Shown here in pieces: positions 22,365 to 31,683 of a stretch of 64,000 bases of DNA. The position numbers and the translations under genes were made by a program. How positions within the stretch are numbered: the first letter of the stretch is position 1; every line of letters starts with the position of its first letter. The stretch spans positions 310,001-374,000 of the forward strand of contig BGZK01000001.1 of the NCBI GenBank assembly GCA_005406025.1, read 5' to 3'. The stretch is from Eumeta japonica. Taxonomy: Eukaryota; Arthropoda; Insecta; Lepidoptera; Psychidae. The notes beneath the pieces were generated by a model. It ran no database searches and had not been told where the DNA came from. It was given only the letters and a program-made list of their open reading frames with translations.

Positions 22365-22745
22365 TCTTGATCAAAAATTATTTTTATTTTTATCAAATGG
22401 AAGGTGACCTTATCTTCGAAGATATAAGGGCTGAAAGTTTTGCCTTCTAAAACCTTCTACAATAGTTCAAAGCCTTCGTGGATATTCGAGAGCACTCTAC
22501 AACATTCGAGAATATTTCAGGATGTATATTATATATAATAGTATATACAGGATGTATTGTATATTAGAATATTCCCATAAACTCCAAAACATCCTGGAAA
22601 ACTTTGGAATGTAATAGAATGCTCTCGAATACTTATGGATGCTTTTGACTGTTGTAGAAATTTCTAGAGAGTCAAACTTTCATCCTTTATATCTCCAAAA
22701 AGTATACCTCTTAGGTAGAAACCGAAATATTCTTGATTAAGAACT
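22365..22745. repeat. Fold-back repeat with about 170-bp diverged arms
   Basis: The left arm (about 22365-22540) reads 'cttgatcaaaaatta', 'gatataagggctgaaag', 'ccttctacaatagttcaaag', 'attcgagagcactctacaac'. The reverse complement of the right arm (about 22560-22745) reads 'cttaatcaagaata', 'gatataaaggatgaaag', 'tttctacaacagtcaaaag', 'attcgagagcattctattac'. The arms run in the same order throughout, with perhaps a quarter of bases changed and small gaps. The centre is a TA-rich spacer (atatataatagtatata). The structure resembles a fold-back transposon and is packed with GAA/TTC-type motifs. Confidence 0.7.
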
Positions 22746-22750
22746 TTCCA

Positions 22751-22788
22751 GAATGTTTTAGACTGTTCGCGGACAGTCTGAAACATTC
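22751..22788. repeat. 16-bp-stem hairpin
   Basis: GAATGTTTTAGACTGT and its inverse (one mismatch) flank the loop tcgcgg. It lies between the fold-back arms and the heat-shock-like promoter. Confidence 0.8.
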
Positions 22789-22859
22789 AAGAAATTTTTA
22801 CAACAATCCAGAACATTAATCACTATTAATAATGAAGTATTAATGGTCTGAAACTTTTA

Positions 22860-22880
22860 AGAACATTCTAGAACATTCCA
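22860..22880. promoter_or_regulatory. Consensus heat shock element (four alternating pentamers)
   Basis: aGAAcaTTCtaGAAcaTTCc is a textbook HSF-binding array of alternating nGAAn/nTTCn units. Further partial arrays lie upstream at 22743-22757 (GAActTTCcaGAAtg) and 22512-22528 (aTTCgaGAAtaTTTC). A TATA box follows 20 bp downstream. Confidence 0.55.
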
Positions 22881-22899
22881 AAACACCCGTTGGTGAGGA

Positions 22900-22907
22900 T
22901 ATAAAAG
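22900..22907 (+). promoter_or_regulatory. TATA box of a heat-shock-like promoter
   Basis: TATAAAAG lies 20 bp after the HSE. An initiator-like 'tatcagtcac' lies at 22941-22950. The leader after it (aacttgaacaaagtgaaaac) resembles insect hsp70 leaders. The TATA-to-initiator distance of about 45 bp is longer than the usual 30, a weak point. Confidence 0.45.
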
Positions 22908-23112
22908 CACTGTAAATCATGAGTCCGAAAATCGGTTACCTATCAGTCACGAAGAGAAGAACTTGAACAAAGTGAAAACTTCAAAATACTGTTGTGAGTA
23001 TATAAAAATAAACAGTGATATGTGAGCACTAAAATTTATACACGGTGACAAAATATAAATTCAATATAAAATTGTACCTAGTGTATTTATTGATAAAAAG
23101 TTAAATTGATTT

Positions 23113-23300
23113 ATGTTTTGTTGTACAACACCCAATTGTAAAAGAGGCCAGTTCTGAAGCGAAACGGCGAAAAACGAAGAGAACAAACAAAAAATTTAAA
23201 CTTCTGAAGAACGTGAATACATTTAAGTTTCCATCGAACTAGGAGGAGCACTGTGAGAAATAGGAAAACCAAAGAACCAAAAAATGAATGAATTGAAAAT
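23113..23300 (+). pseudogene. THAP-like zinc finger remnant
   Basis: The ATG at 23113 starts 'MFCCTTPNCKRGQF' and stops at codon 15. A short distance on, a different frame gives 'NVNTFKFPSN', a stop, 'EEHCEK', a stop, 'ENQR'. The order C-x4-C, then F-K-F-P, then E-E-x4 before a position normally held by Trp matches the first half of a THAP domain, a DNA-binding domain found in P-element-type transposases and some host regulators. The second stop (TAG) is one base from TGG, the expected Trp. The C-x2-H half was not found. It lies just downstream of the heat-shock-like promoter. It may be part of a dead P- or Kolobok-type element. The match is short, so confidence is modest. Confidence 0.35.
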
Positions 23301-23800
23301 TCAATAATTGCGACACGATTGTGTAATAATCAACTGCGAACGAAAGCTATCTCTGAAAATATTATTCTACTAGAGACACGGATGAGGAAAAGTGAGCAGT
23401 ACAAACAAAGAATGAAGCATTCCACTACGGCCCGACGCAATTATGTCACAAGCACAGACGCGTCGTAATCTGAAAAGTGGATAACGCTTGCTCATTTTAG
23501 AACGCGAAAAAAGTTAGTCGATTCTGCTGCATGAGTGGAAAAATTTCATTAACACCTCTGGAAACACCTCCACAGGTATTTATACATAACATGAGTGGGG
23601 AAACTCTTGATCAAATCATTTTCTCAAAATATAAAAGCGTATAACGCCTGCTCTCAAATGATTTCTTTCGGCGCTACTTCGGTCACAACTAACAGATATA
23701 AAGTTGATTACGTTTTTTCAATCCATAAACCTATCTCAAAATGGAAACATTGCAACTACTGCTCGAAAAAAGATTCTAAATTTTTGCTAGTATATTTAAA
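23301..23800. other. AT-rich sequence after the THAP relic
   Basis: Short frames with charged residues are present but none is recognised. It could be further decayed transposase. Confidence 0.3.
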
Positions 23801-24757
23801 CAGTGCCATCTGTTAGATTGCAAAATTTATCCCGGTATTTCATTTAAATAGTGGTATCTCTTACATCGAAAAATTTATCTTAGTATTTTATTTAAGTAGT
23901 GCCATGTGTTACTTCGTAAAATATAGTTCAGTGCTTTACTTAAATACTCCCATCTGATAGATCGCAACATTTATCTCGGTATTTTGTATAATAGAGTGTC
24001 ATCTGTTAGATCGCAAAGCATAACTCAATATTTTATTTAAACATTTCCATCTGTAAGATCACAAAATTTCGTCAGTATTTTATTTAAACAGTGCCATAAG
24101 TTAGATCGCAAAATTTATCTCAGTGTTTTATTTAAACATTGCCATCTGTTAGATTTTAAAACTTTCTCAGTATTTTAATTAAACTGTGCCATCTGTTAGA
24201 TTGAAAAATTTTGTCCGTATTTTATTTGAACAGTGCCATCTGCCATAACGAAAACTTTATTTTAATATTTTATTTAAATAGTGCCATCTGTTAGATCACA
24301 ATATTATGTCATTACTTTATTTAAACAGTGCCATCTATTAGTTTGGAAAATCTATCTCAGTACATCATTTAAATAATGCCATTTGTTACATCAAAAAAAT
24401 TTATCTTAGTATTTTATTTAAATAGTGCCATCTGTTGAATCGCAAAATATATTTCGTTACTTTATATAATACAGGTCATCTGTTCGATCGCAAAATTTAC
24501 CCTGAATGTTTTATTTAAGTAATGCCGTCTGTTAGATCGAAAAAATTATCTTAGTATTTTATTTCAATAGTACCATCTGTTACTTCGTAAAATATAGCTC
24601 AGTGTTTTATTTGAACAATGCTGTCTGTAAGATCACAAAATCTTGTCGGTATTTTGTTTAAACAGTGCCATCTGTTAGATCGCAAAACATAACTCAGTAT
24701 TTTACTTAAATACTGCCATCTGTTAGATCGTCAAATTTATCTCATTATTTTATTAAA
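23801..24757 (+). repeat. Minisatellite, about 20 units of 48 bp
   Basis: The unit is roughly 'cagtgccatctgttagatcg' + 'caaaatttatctcagtattt' + 'tatttaaa'. About 20-21 diverged units lie head to tail. Variants recur. 'ttacttcgtaaaatatag' is in units 3 and 18. 'gcaaa(g/a)cataactca' is in units 5 and 20. 'taagatcacaaaat' is in units 6 and 19. This suggests that blocks of units were copied. There is no ORF, and there are no unique spacers, so it is not a CRISPR. Confidence 0.92.
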
Positions 24758-24914
24758 CAAGAAGCTTCTTGAGTAAAATAGACTATTGACATGTCACTTT
24801 AGCCTTTTTTACATATCTGTCATATTACAGATTTTAAAAATTATTTCATTTATAAAAAGCTACACTGTCCTTAAGTAATATAATATAAATTTTATTATGG
24901 TACTATGGTAGTAT

Positions 24915-25392
24915 TTGTCTCGGCTTAATACAAATTGGAACTGTGACTACCAGCAGAATCGAAATTGCAAAAGGGACGATGAGCAGAATCGAAAGCAGAG
25001 ACCGGGAAGATTAAAATCGAGAATGGGACCAAGATTGAAATTGGCTTTAGGACCAGAATTAGAATCAAAGTCGAGGTCGGAATCGCAATAGGAAACAGTA
25101 CCGAGGTGAAAATTGAGAGCGGAACTGGAATCGAAAAGAGGGTCAGAATCTAAATTTATTTAAATTGAAACCAGGTTTGTAATTAAAAGCGAGACCGCTA
25201 TCGGAAACAAAAGAGAAACGCATCGGCATCGAAAACGGGACCGGGATCGAATTCAACACCAGGATAGTGATCAAGAACGTGATTAAGATTGTAATCGATC
25301 GATATATAAGATGAAGGAATACACTCACACACACAACACAACTTCCGCGTAGATATGTAGTCTACGCGGGCGGAACCGCGGGTGGAAGCTAG
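24915..25392 (+). mobile_element. Helitron-like element, 3' end defined
   Basis: The 3' end is CTAG at 25389-25392, followed by T. It is preceded by CGCGG-N6-CCGCG (25365-25369 and 25376-25380), the terminal hairpin, and by a second perfect 9-bp hairpin CCGCGTAGA/TCTACGCGG (25345-25353, 25361-25369). This layout and the wording 'ccgcgggtggaagctagt' match Helitron ends known from Lepidoptera. The body is purine-rich with loose repeats of 'gaatcgaaa' and 'gggacc'. The 5' TC end was not located, so the start is approximate. Confidence 0.6.
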
Positions 25393-25512
25393 TTTATGAA
25401 TAAAATATATACAGAAAGAAATGCAGTAATGATCAATGTATTTTTTTAAAATAATTTTTATTCATTTATTAATATGTAAAAAGGGCAAGTAATTGTTTTG
25501 CATTACACCAAT

Positions 25513-25778
25513 TCAGCCCGGCTTAATAGAATTCGGGAACCTGCATAGCCCATAGTCTTTGAGTCCAGAGGATCGACTCCAGGTTTTTGTCATTTCCTGA
25601 CCTTCCATCCCTCTGTTCTTATTTTCCATCTGACAAAATTGGGTTTTGTTGTTAATATCGCTGATATCAAAATTGATAGGAAGACTGACTCTTAGATTTT
25701 CTTCACGGGATAGAATTAGTAACAATAAAAGCCGCAGAAGAACCGAATAACCGTCATAGTTCGCCATAATCGTCAAGG
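25513..25778 (-). CDS. Possible terminal exon with poly-A signals (minus strand)
   Basis: A strong acceptor (a pyrimidine tract then cttacttccatag) precedes an 88-codon open frame that ends in TGA at 25515-25513. Two AATAAA signals follow on the minus strand at 25470-25465 and 25462-25457. The ATG at 25764 would give 84 aa with an N-terminal hydrophobic stretch 'SVLLRLLLLLILS', like a signal peptide, then 'FDISDINNKTQFCQMENKNR'. The frame remains open upstream of the acceptor. No family is recognised. It could also be the 3' end of a repeat. Confidence 0.28.
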
Positions 25779-27204
25779 CTATGGAAGTAAGTAAAATAAT
25801 AAGTAAACAAGACGACTGGTTGAGTGTCGACCACGAAGCGGTCCTCGCAATGTGGAACAATGGCCCATCAGGTACACCGCCACAGGTGACTCGCCCCAGC
25901 TCGCAGGCCACAACTGCACGATTCAGAGCCAGTGGTGTACATATTGCAGCTGGAAAGAATCAACACTTCGCGGACAGGTGATAATTATACTATCCTTGCA
26001 CATTATAAAATGCAACATCTCTCTGTGTCTGTTTGCCTGTCCGTTTGTGCACTTATAACATGAAAATTATTGGTCCAGTTTATACCTACGATCCTTTTTT
26101 TAACATAGAATCATATCATCTGGCTAGCTTTAATCTATACCAAGTTTTATCTACGGTTTTGCTCGCATGAACATAGCATGAACTCTTCACTTGCCGATTA
26201 GGAACAGGGAGTAGGTTGCTGATTAATCCGATGGAGGATTAAGATCGACACCGATATGAGATTGGAATCGCCGGTAAGACCGGTATCAGACTCGAGATCG
26301 TGGTTGACAGCGTCAGATTAGACGATACAGTAGACGAAGTAATTTATTCTATATCTATAAGGTCGGAAGCGTGGGCGAAAACTAGATATTTATATGAAGG
26401 TCTTATAACCAGTAATCCAGGTTTTATTTTATTATACTGATAAATATTTAAGAAGCTACTTAGATTATTGTTTCTTCATGATAAATGATATCGAAATTTT
26501 TATATAAACGTAGTAACTACAAGATTCACATTGAAAATATTGTTTATCTAAAGTATGTTTCAGTAGTTTGAAAGAGCAAATGTTGAACGATATAGAAATC
26601 TAATTTAATGTATTGATTCGTCTTTGCTCTTTTGTTTGTGTAATTGGAATCAAATAATTAAATGGACGAACAATTTACTATTCTGTACTGTCTTATGTTA
26701 TTCTGACCAGGTGCCGCGTAACTACGTATAAAAGCAAATGACGTTTTCTTATACGTCTGATTTTTTTATGTTCATATTAATGTATTTGTGAATAGATATA
26801 TATATATTGCGTTTACGTTTATGTGGTTACACAGATTGATGATAAAACTTTTAGCATTCGTAATACCTCTTAAATAAGTACTTACCATTCTACATTGCAG
26901 TTATTTTTACGGAGGTCTGAGACGTGGGTGTCGGTGATCATGTTGGTGACTCTCAAAAAGATGAAGTCCTTCAATACCGACTTAAAGTGTAATACTAATT
27001 CTAAATATAATACTAAAAGAAGTGTGTCAGCTCCGACGCACGAATGGAGTTTACTGCTTTAAGATGATATCGTACATATAGATTAGTATAATGGTAAATG
27101 AAAGCATCTATTATATTATTCAAAGCATAATACACAATTCATTTATTTGTGTTAATAGTAAAACAATTAATTCGTCATTTAAGAAAATATTGAAAATAAT
27201 TATG
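25779..27204. other. Spacer with a second, degraded Helitron-type end
   Basis: At 26361-26385 'cggaagcgtgggcgaaaact' runs into CTAG, preceded by purine-rich 'gatcgacaccgatatgagat' text like that of the 24.9-25.4 kb element. The hairpin is lost and the base after CTAG is A. No gene is seen. Confidence 0.35.
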
Positions 27205-27549
27205 TTATATAATAAAATTTTTAGTAAGATTGATTTTCTCTATAATTGACGTTACTTGCGTAATGTTTATCACAGGAACAATAGCGGTATCATTAAACAC
27301 TGAAACAATTGGTTTATGGTAACTGAAATATGATACATGAATGTCGGAAGATACGTGTGTGATAAATCGTGAAAACATCGCATCAATAGTTGTACCATAT
27401 CTAGTTGTCCCTAGTGATCTGTCAGAAATTAAATCTAAGTTCAGTTCATCTTTCAGAAATTGTACTAAACGGAAACCATCTTCTTTATTAAAATCAATAT
27501 TAAAATCTCCACCAAGTATAAGTGGAAGTTCATGGTAACGTTTCTTCAA
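27205..27549 (-). pseudogene. AP-type endonuclease domain fragment of a transposon
   Basis: This 114-residue minus-strand frame carries the C-terminal half of an exonuclease-endonuclease-phosphatase fold: 'LPLILGGDFNID' (GDFN at residues 14-17), 'GTTRYGTTIDAMFSR' and 'VSYFSYHKPIV'. The last block is the catalytic SDH motif with Asp replaced by Tyr. I remember 'SYFSYHKP'-type endings from insect proteins linked to PIF1-like helicases (Helentron/Helitron2 elements), which carry such a domain at their C-terminus. An EN domain from a non-LTR retrotransposon is the alternative. The N-terminal half of the domain, with the catalytic Glu, is missing, so this is a fragment. Confidence 0.6.
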
Positions 27550-28029
27550 TAGTTTTGAACCCCCCTTCTGTATACACTAAGAATGATTCGTGGAGAAAAT
27601 ATATTATGTTTGTCACATTCTGATTGATTGAAATGTAAACAGTAACCATGACGATTTATTTATTTCAGTAACCATGACGATAGCGTAATGTCATTTATCT
27701 AACACTTGATTTTACTCCCATAAAATTCCATACCCCGGGCCTTAATATGAAATCGATTCTTAAGGAGTAAACTCCAAAAAAACTAATAACTAATTCTAAT
27801 CGGAATTCTAGACGAACACTCAGAAGAAATACGCTTTGAAACATGAATGGGGAAAGCTTTAGTTTTTTTAAAGATTTCGTATTGCTCTGATTTAACTCTA
27901 CAAAACGTGATTCTTTGCATTATAAATAATTATCTATTATATAAACTTGCATAATAAATGAATATATTAATCAAACATAGATTTGCGATCTCTTTCAGAA
28001 TCTACATTTTTGCAAATATTCATTTACAA
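27550..28029. other. AT-rich spacer
   Basis: Nothing is recognised. Confidence 0.5.
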
Positions 28030-28400
28030 CTTAATTATATTTCGGCTATAACGTATGTAGTCGCAGCGGAGAGCCGAGTGTGTGCGTTATTCACAAACAT
28101 GGTGTGACGGGCGTTCACGCGGACAAGCGCGCGGGACAGGCGGCGTTCACCCACCTCGCCAGGGTGGATTATTCACCTCGTCCTCTACCTTCACGCCCCC
28201 GGGGCGCCCACAGATTTACGGGCTGCTGTCGACGCAAGTGCGAAGGTTTGCGACATGCTACAAGCGCCGATGACCTGCAACTCATTATTAAGTTGCGCCG
28301 ATTTTGCATTATCTTCGCAGGCCGAGGAGCTTTCGGTTCGCGTCGACGCGCATTGCATTCGCCCATTCACGCTTACACTGTTCGATCTTTTAGCAATCTC
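28030..28400. other. GC/CpG-rich island, possible exon or promoter
   Basis: About 370 bp of CpG-rich sequence in AT-rich DNA. Three plus frames and two minus frames are open over 60 or more codons, so none is favoured. It contains cgtcgacgcg and gtcgacgcaa motifs. I see no TATA box and no convincing splice pair. No protein family is recognised in any frame. Confidence 0.4.
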
Positions 28401-29065
28401 TACCTGTCGATCTGTATGTACCACACCAGTTGTGAAATTGAATTGTACTTCAATAATATTAGGGTGTTTACGTACAATATCATACAAGCGGATTAACATG
28501 AGCAAGTAAAATTATATATCTGAAATTTTTTGTATTACTTTAAGTGAATTATTTCTGTATATATATTTCTAAAACGACCCTAACGATTTAGATATTAATT
28601 TATATTTCGATATGCTTTTGCCGTTCAAGTTTATCTATATAGGTGTCTTCCGGAGGCACGAAATAAAAAGATATTTTAAACATTGCTTTATTTAACGCCA
28701 TTACGTAGGATATTAAGGTAATTTTAAGGTGTTATGCTATTGATTTTAAATAACGAATGGCGTTAATAAAATATTTAAATCGAACTATGAATTGAAAAAA
28801 AAATTAAAAACAAACCCAGTATATCACTGATAAATGTGATTACTGAATTGTGAAATCGTAGATGGTGTTAATTTTTTAGACGTCAGATTTTCATTTATTT
28901 TGATTTACATTTTTATACTGAACACCATCTATGCCTTTATAATTCAGTAAGCATTATCTATTTATGGACAATTAGCTTGTTTATATATATATATATATAT
29001 ATTTTTTTTGATTGTATATTCCACAATCGGCAGTTATTTTTAAGGTACCTTGTCAAAATGGCAAA
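28401..29065. other. AT-rich spacer with a TA microsatellite
   Basis: (TA)n at 28983-29002. Nothing else is recognised. Confidence 0.5.
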
Positions 29066-29960
29066 AACGGAACCCTTATAATTTCGTCATGTCCGTTCGT
29101 CCGTCCGTTCGTTCGCATGTCACAGGCATTTTATTCCAAAAGTACAAGACGTATATTGATAAAATTTATAGTGTAAGTGTCTTGTATAAGCCGCAACTTA
29201 GTTTGGTGATTAAATGACTAGGGGCGGCACACCATACATTTTACAGAAGCTGAAAAAAATTTTTTTTTCAGTAACCATCAACAAGTGGTACATATTTCGA
29301 CAGTTGTTTTAAAACACTTAAGATATTTCGGTAATTTTTGTAATTACCTGAATAATTTCGGAAATAATAGCTCCAAAATAAGCAGAAGTGTCCCCCCCGC
29401 TCTATTTTTTAAACCATATTTTCAAAAAAAAAAAATAACGAAGGTAACAACGCTCAGTAAATACTTTTAACGAAAATTATTTCGAACATGGTCGGATATA
29501 CTGTTTATAATTTAAAAATAAACGGAGATTTTGAGTCTAGTGGCATCTTAGTTAAAAAGGCCTCGCGAGGCCCCTTTAAGCACGAGGCCGTGGGCGAGGG
29601 CCCACTTCGCCCACGCCCAGCCACGCCACTGGCTTTAAATGAAAGTCATTTTGAACATGATCGGGTATACTGTTTTTGAGTTATTGTCGAAAAACTGCGC
29701 TTCTCAATAAAATGACGTAAGTGCCATGACGATACGCCCTTTTACGGATGCACTTTAGTTTACACTAGTTAAATAGTAATCGTCGACATACCTACTTGTT
29801 TTTCTGGTTACTGGCGACTAAATTGCTTATAACCATTCTGTGCGGAAAATATGGAAAAAGGGTAACAACGTAGTTTTTTCATCTATAGTGCAATTCTTTG
29901 TAACAACGGATTCAGAACCCTACAATGAGTATGATCTGCCATGCTCTTTGCCATTTTTTT
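29066..29960 (+). repeat. Dispersed repeat family C, copy 2 (mosaic)
   Basis: It starts 'acggaacccttataatttcg' then 'tcatgtccgttcgtccgtcc' and ends after hairpin GAGTATG-N6-CATGCTC (29927-29946). Compared with copies 1 and 3, it has an extra block in which 'ttcgaacatggtcggatata' recurs as 'tttgaacatgatcgggtata', with a GC-rich insert between them. Confidence 0.7.
29538..29631. mobile_element. 94-bp GC-rich insert with inverted ends
   Basis: The insert begins TAGTGGCAT and ends in CGCCACTG, an inverted AGTGGC end. It contains the 14-bp palindrome GGCCTCGCGAGGCC (29559-29572) and 'tgggcga...ttcgccca'. It sits inside repeat C copy 2. The AGTGGC terminus is reminiscent of hAT-type MITEs in Lepidoptera. 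No target duplication could be confirmed. Confidence 0.45.
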
Positions 29961-30750
29961 TTTAATTTAGCTTGTGGAATAAATATGTTTTTTATATATA
30001 AATATAATGTCTAATTTGACATCTTTTATTTGTTATTAATTTAAAAAAAAAAAAAAATTAAGTCATATCCGCCATATTGATATTAATATGACGGTATACA
30101 GGCTCAATGCATACAGCACTTTATGAAGCACCTAACGACACACCATTTCTTCAAAAATGATAGGTAGCTTATAGGAGCAACACGGGAACAGATGAACATT
30201 ATTGATGAACACACAGCCTGTGAAAATCGTAACTTTCCGTAATCGGATAAGAAACCGACTATCCGTCACGTAAACCTTAACGAATACTTAAAACATCATC
30301 TTATAAATTATACGCAATCATCGAGTCAATGCAAACAAAGCAACAAACGACGGCTAGTAATATGTATATTTGAATTGTTCTGTTTAAACCCTTGGATAAT
30401 TAACAGAGCACAATTTATACCTAATCATTTTTTTAATGTCCTCTAAATGCCGCCGTAATGACCTTGAATCATCTCACATAGCCTAAACCGGCGGAGGATA
30501 AAGATGGTTTCAACGATACCGGATAGTTCATTTTCGAATTACCATAAATAGTCCAGGAACGACACGGGAACGGATGAACACACATTACGATTTTACCAGT
30601 GCACATAAATATTAATACCCAAAGTCGGGTAATATACTTGGCAAATTTTGTACTCACGTAGTATTACGTTATGTATCTAAATAGTTATTGTTGAAAACGA
30701 ACATAGTTTTTCCACGGGATGTTATCGTATTTCCACGACAAATTCGAAAG
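29961..30750. other. AT-rich spacer
   Basis: A poly-A tract is present at 30040-30058. No gene is seen. Confidence 0.5.
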
Positions 30751-31510
30751 AGAACGAGCATAGGGCGGTCGCCCGCATGCGGTAAGGCACGGGCACACGA
30801 GCGATTTATAAACGAGCCTAACGTCGGCAGATCGGTGTGGTCATCGTAGCTGCTGGGAGCGCCGTGACGGCACCGAAGGAATATGCACCGCCGGTGAGGA
30901 GCTGTGTCCCTCCGATGGGCTAGTGAAGAGAACTCCGTTAAATCTGTACCCACCGCGAAAATGCACACTTGTTAATATTTGATGGTGCGGTGTGTGACGT
31001 GTACCGAGACATCGGCGAGTGCGTGTCGGCGGGGAGCGCGCGGCGTCCGCGCGGTATGGGCGGGAGGGATTTGAGATTCGAGTGCTGGTCGGCGGTGTGC
31101 GGGCGCGGGGCGCGCGACGGCCGGGTCAGCGCCCCCCGTAGCGGCGGCGCGCGCGGGAGGCGGCGGCGGGCGCGCCAATGTCAGGGCCGGTGCAGCCGAC
31201 GGTCAGCTGACGTCTGGCGGCGCGCGGGGGACCTCGACGGCGGCCGCGCCGCGAGCTGCAGTCGAGGTCTGCGCGTCGTGAGTATCGGACGCTTTTCGAG
31301 ATCGCCGTCAGTGTGATCGGTCATCTTTTCGTTGCGCTATAAATAGGAGAAGATCCGACGGCGGCGCCGCGCGCTACTCGGGCGCCGGGACTGTCTCCCC
31401 GAGTCAGGTACCTGAAGTAGCGCGCGGAGCCGTCGTCGCCGCCCAGCCACCGCAGCCCGTCCGCCGTACGCCCGCCGCACGCCCATTGTACTTCATCAGG
31501 TGCTCTGGTG
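30751..31510 (+). promoter_or_regulatory. CpG-rich promoter region of a probable host gene
   Basis: This is the most GC- and CpG-rich stretch in the window, densest at 31000-31310. A TATA box (TATAAATA, 31338-31345) follows the GC block. An initiator-like 'gtcagtg' lies at 31306-31312, upstream of the TATA. A consensus donor lies 340 bp downstream. Together these suggest a plus-strand promoter and first exon. Insect promoters with both TATA and high CpG often belong to developmental regulators, but the gene itself is not visible here. Frames open through this block in several phases are a by-product of GC content. Confidence 0.5.
31338..31345 (+). promoter_or_regulatory. TATA box
   Basis: TATAAATA followed by gg, in a GC-rich context. 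Predicted start of transcription is near 31369. Confidence 0.45.
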
Positions 31511-31683
31511 ATGAGCATTCCAGGCGCTTGTTGGAGTACACTTACCGTGTCGGCGAACGCCACCACTCCGTCACGGCGACGACACGAGTCCATAGGAGCA
31601 CGTGTCGCGGAGAACCCCGACGAGCGACGAGCACGTGTCGAGCACGTCTTCGGCTCACTTTTCTGGAGACGTCTGAAAGGCAG
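31511..31683 (+). CDS. Possible coding part of exon 1, ending at a consensus donor
   Basis: The ATG at 31511 opens 57 codons plus two bases that run exactly to CAG|GTAAGA (donor GT at 31684-31685). The first in-frame stop (TAA) lies within the donor itself, as expected if the exon is coding. The product starts 'MSIPGACWSTLTVSANATTP' and ends 'RRARVEHVFGSLFWRRLKG'. No family is recognised. Another frame is open across this region into the intron, so it may be entirely 5' UTR. The donor call is stronger than the coding call. Confidence 0.35.

Noticed and set aside
23801..24757. Regular repeats that could look like a CRISPR array
   Set aside because: The whole 48-bp unit repeats without unique spacers, and the context is an insect genome.
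28080..28496. 138-codon plus-strand frame in a CpG island
   Set aside because: Several frames on both strands are open here and the second half runs into AT-rich spacer. Kept only as an unassigned island.
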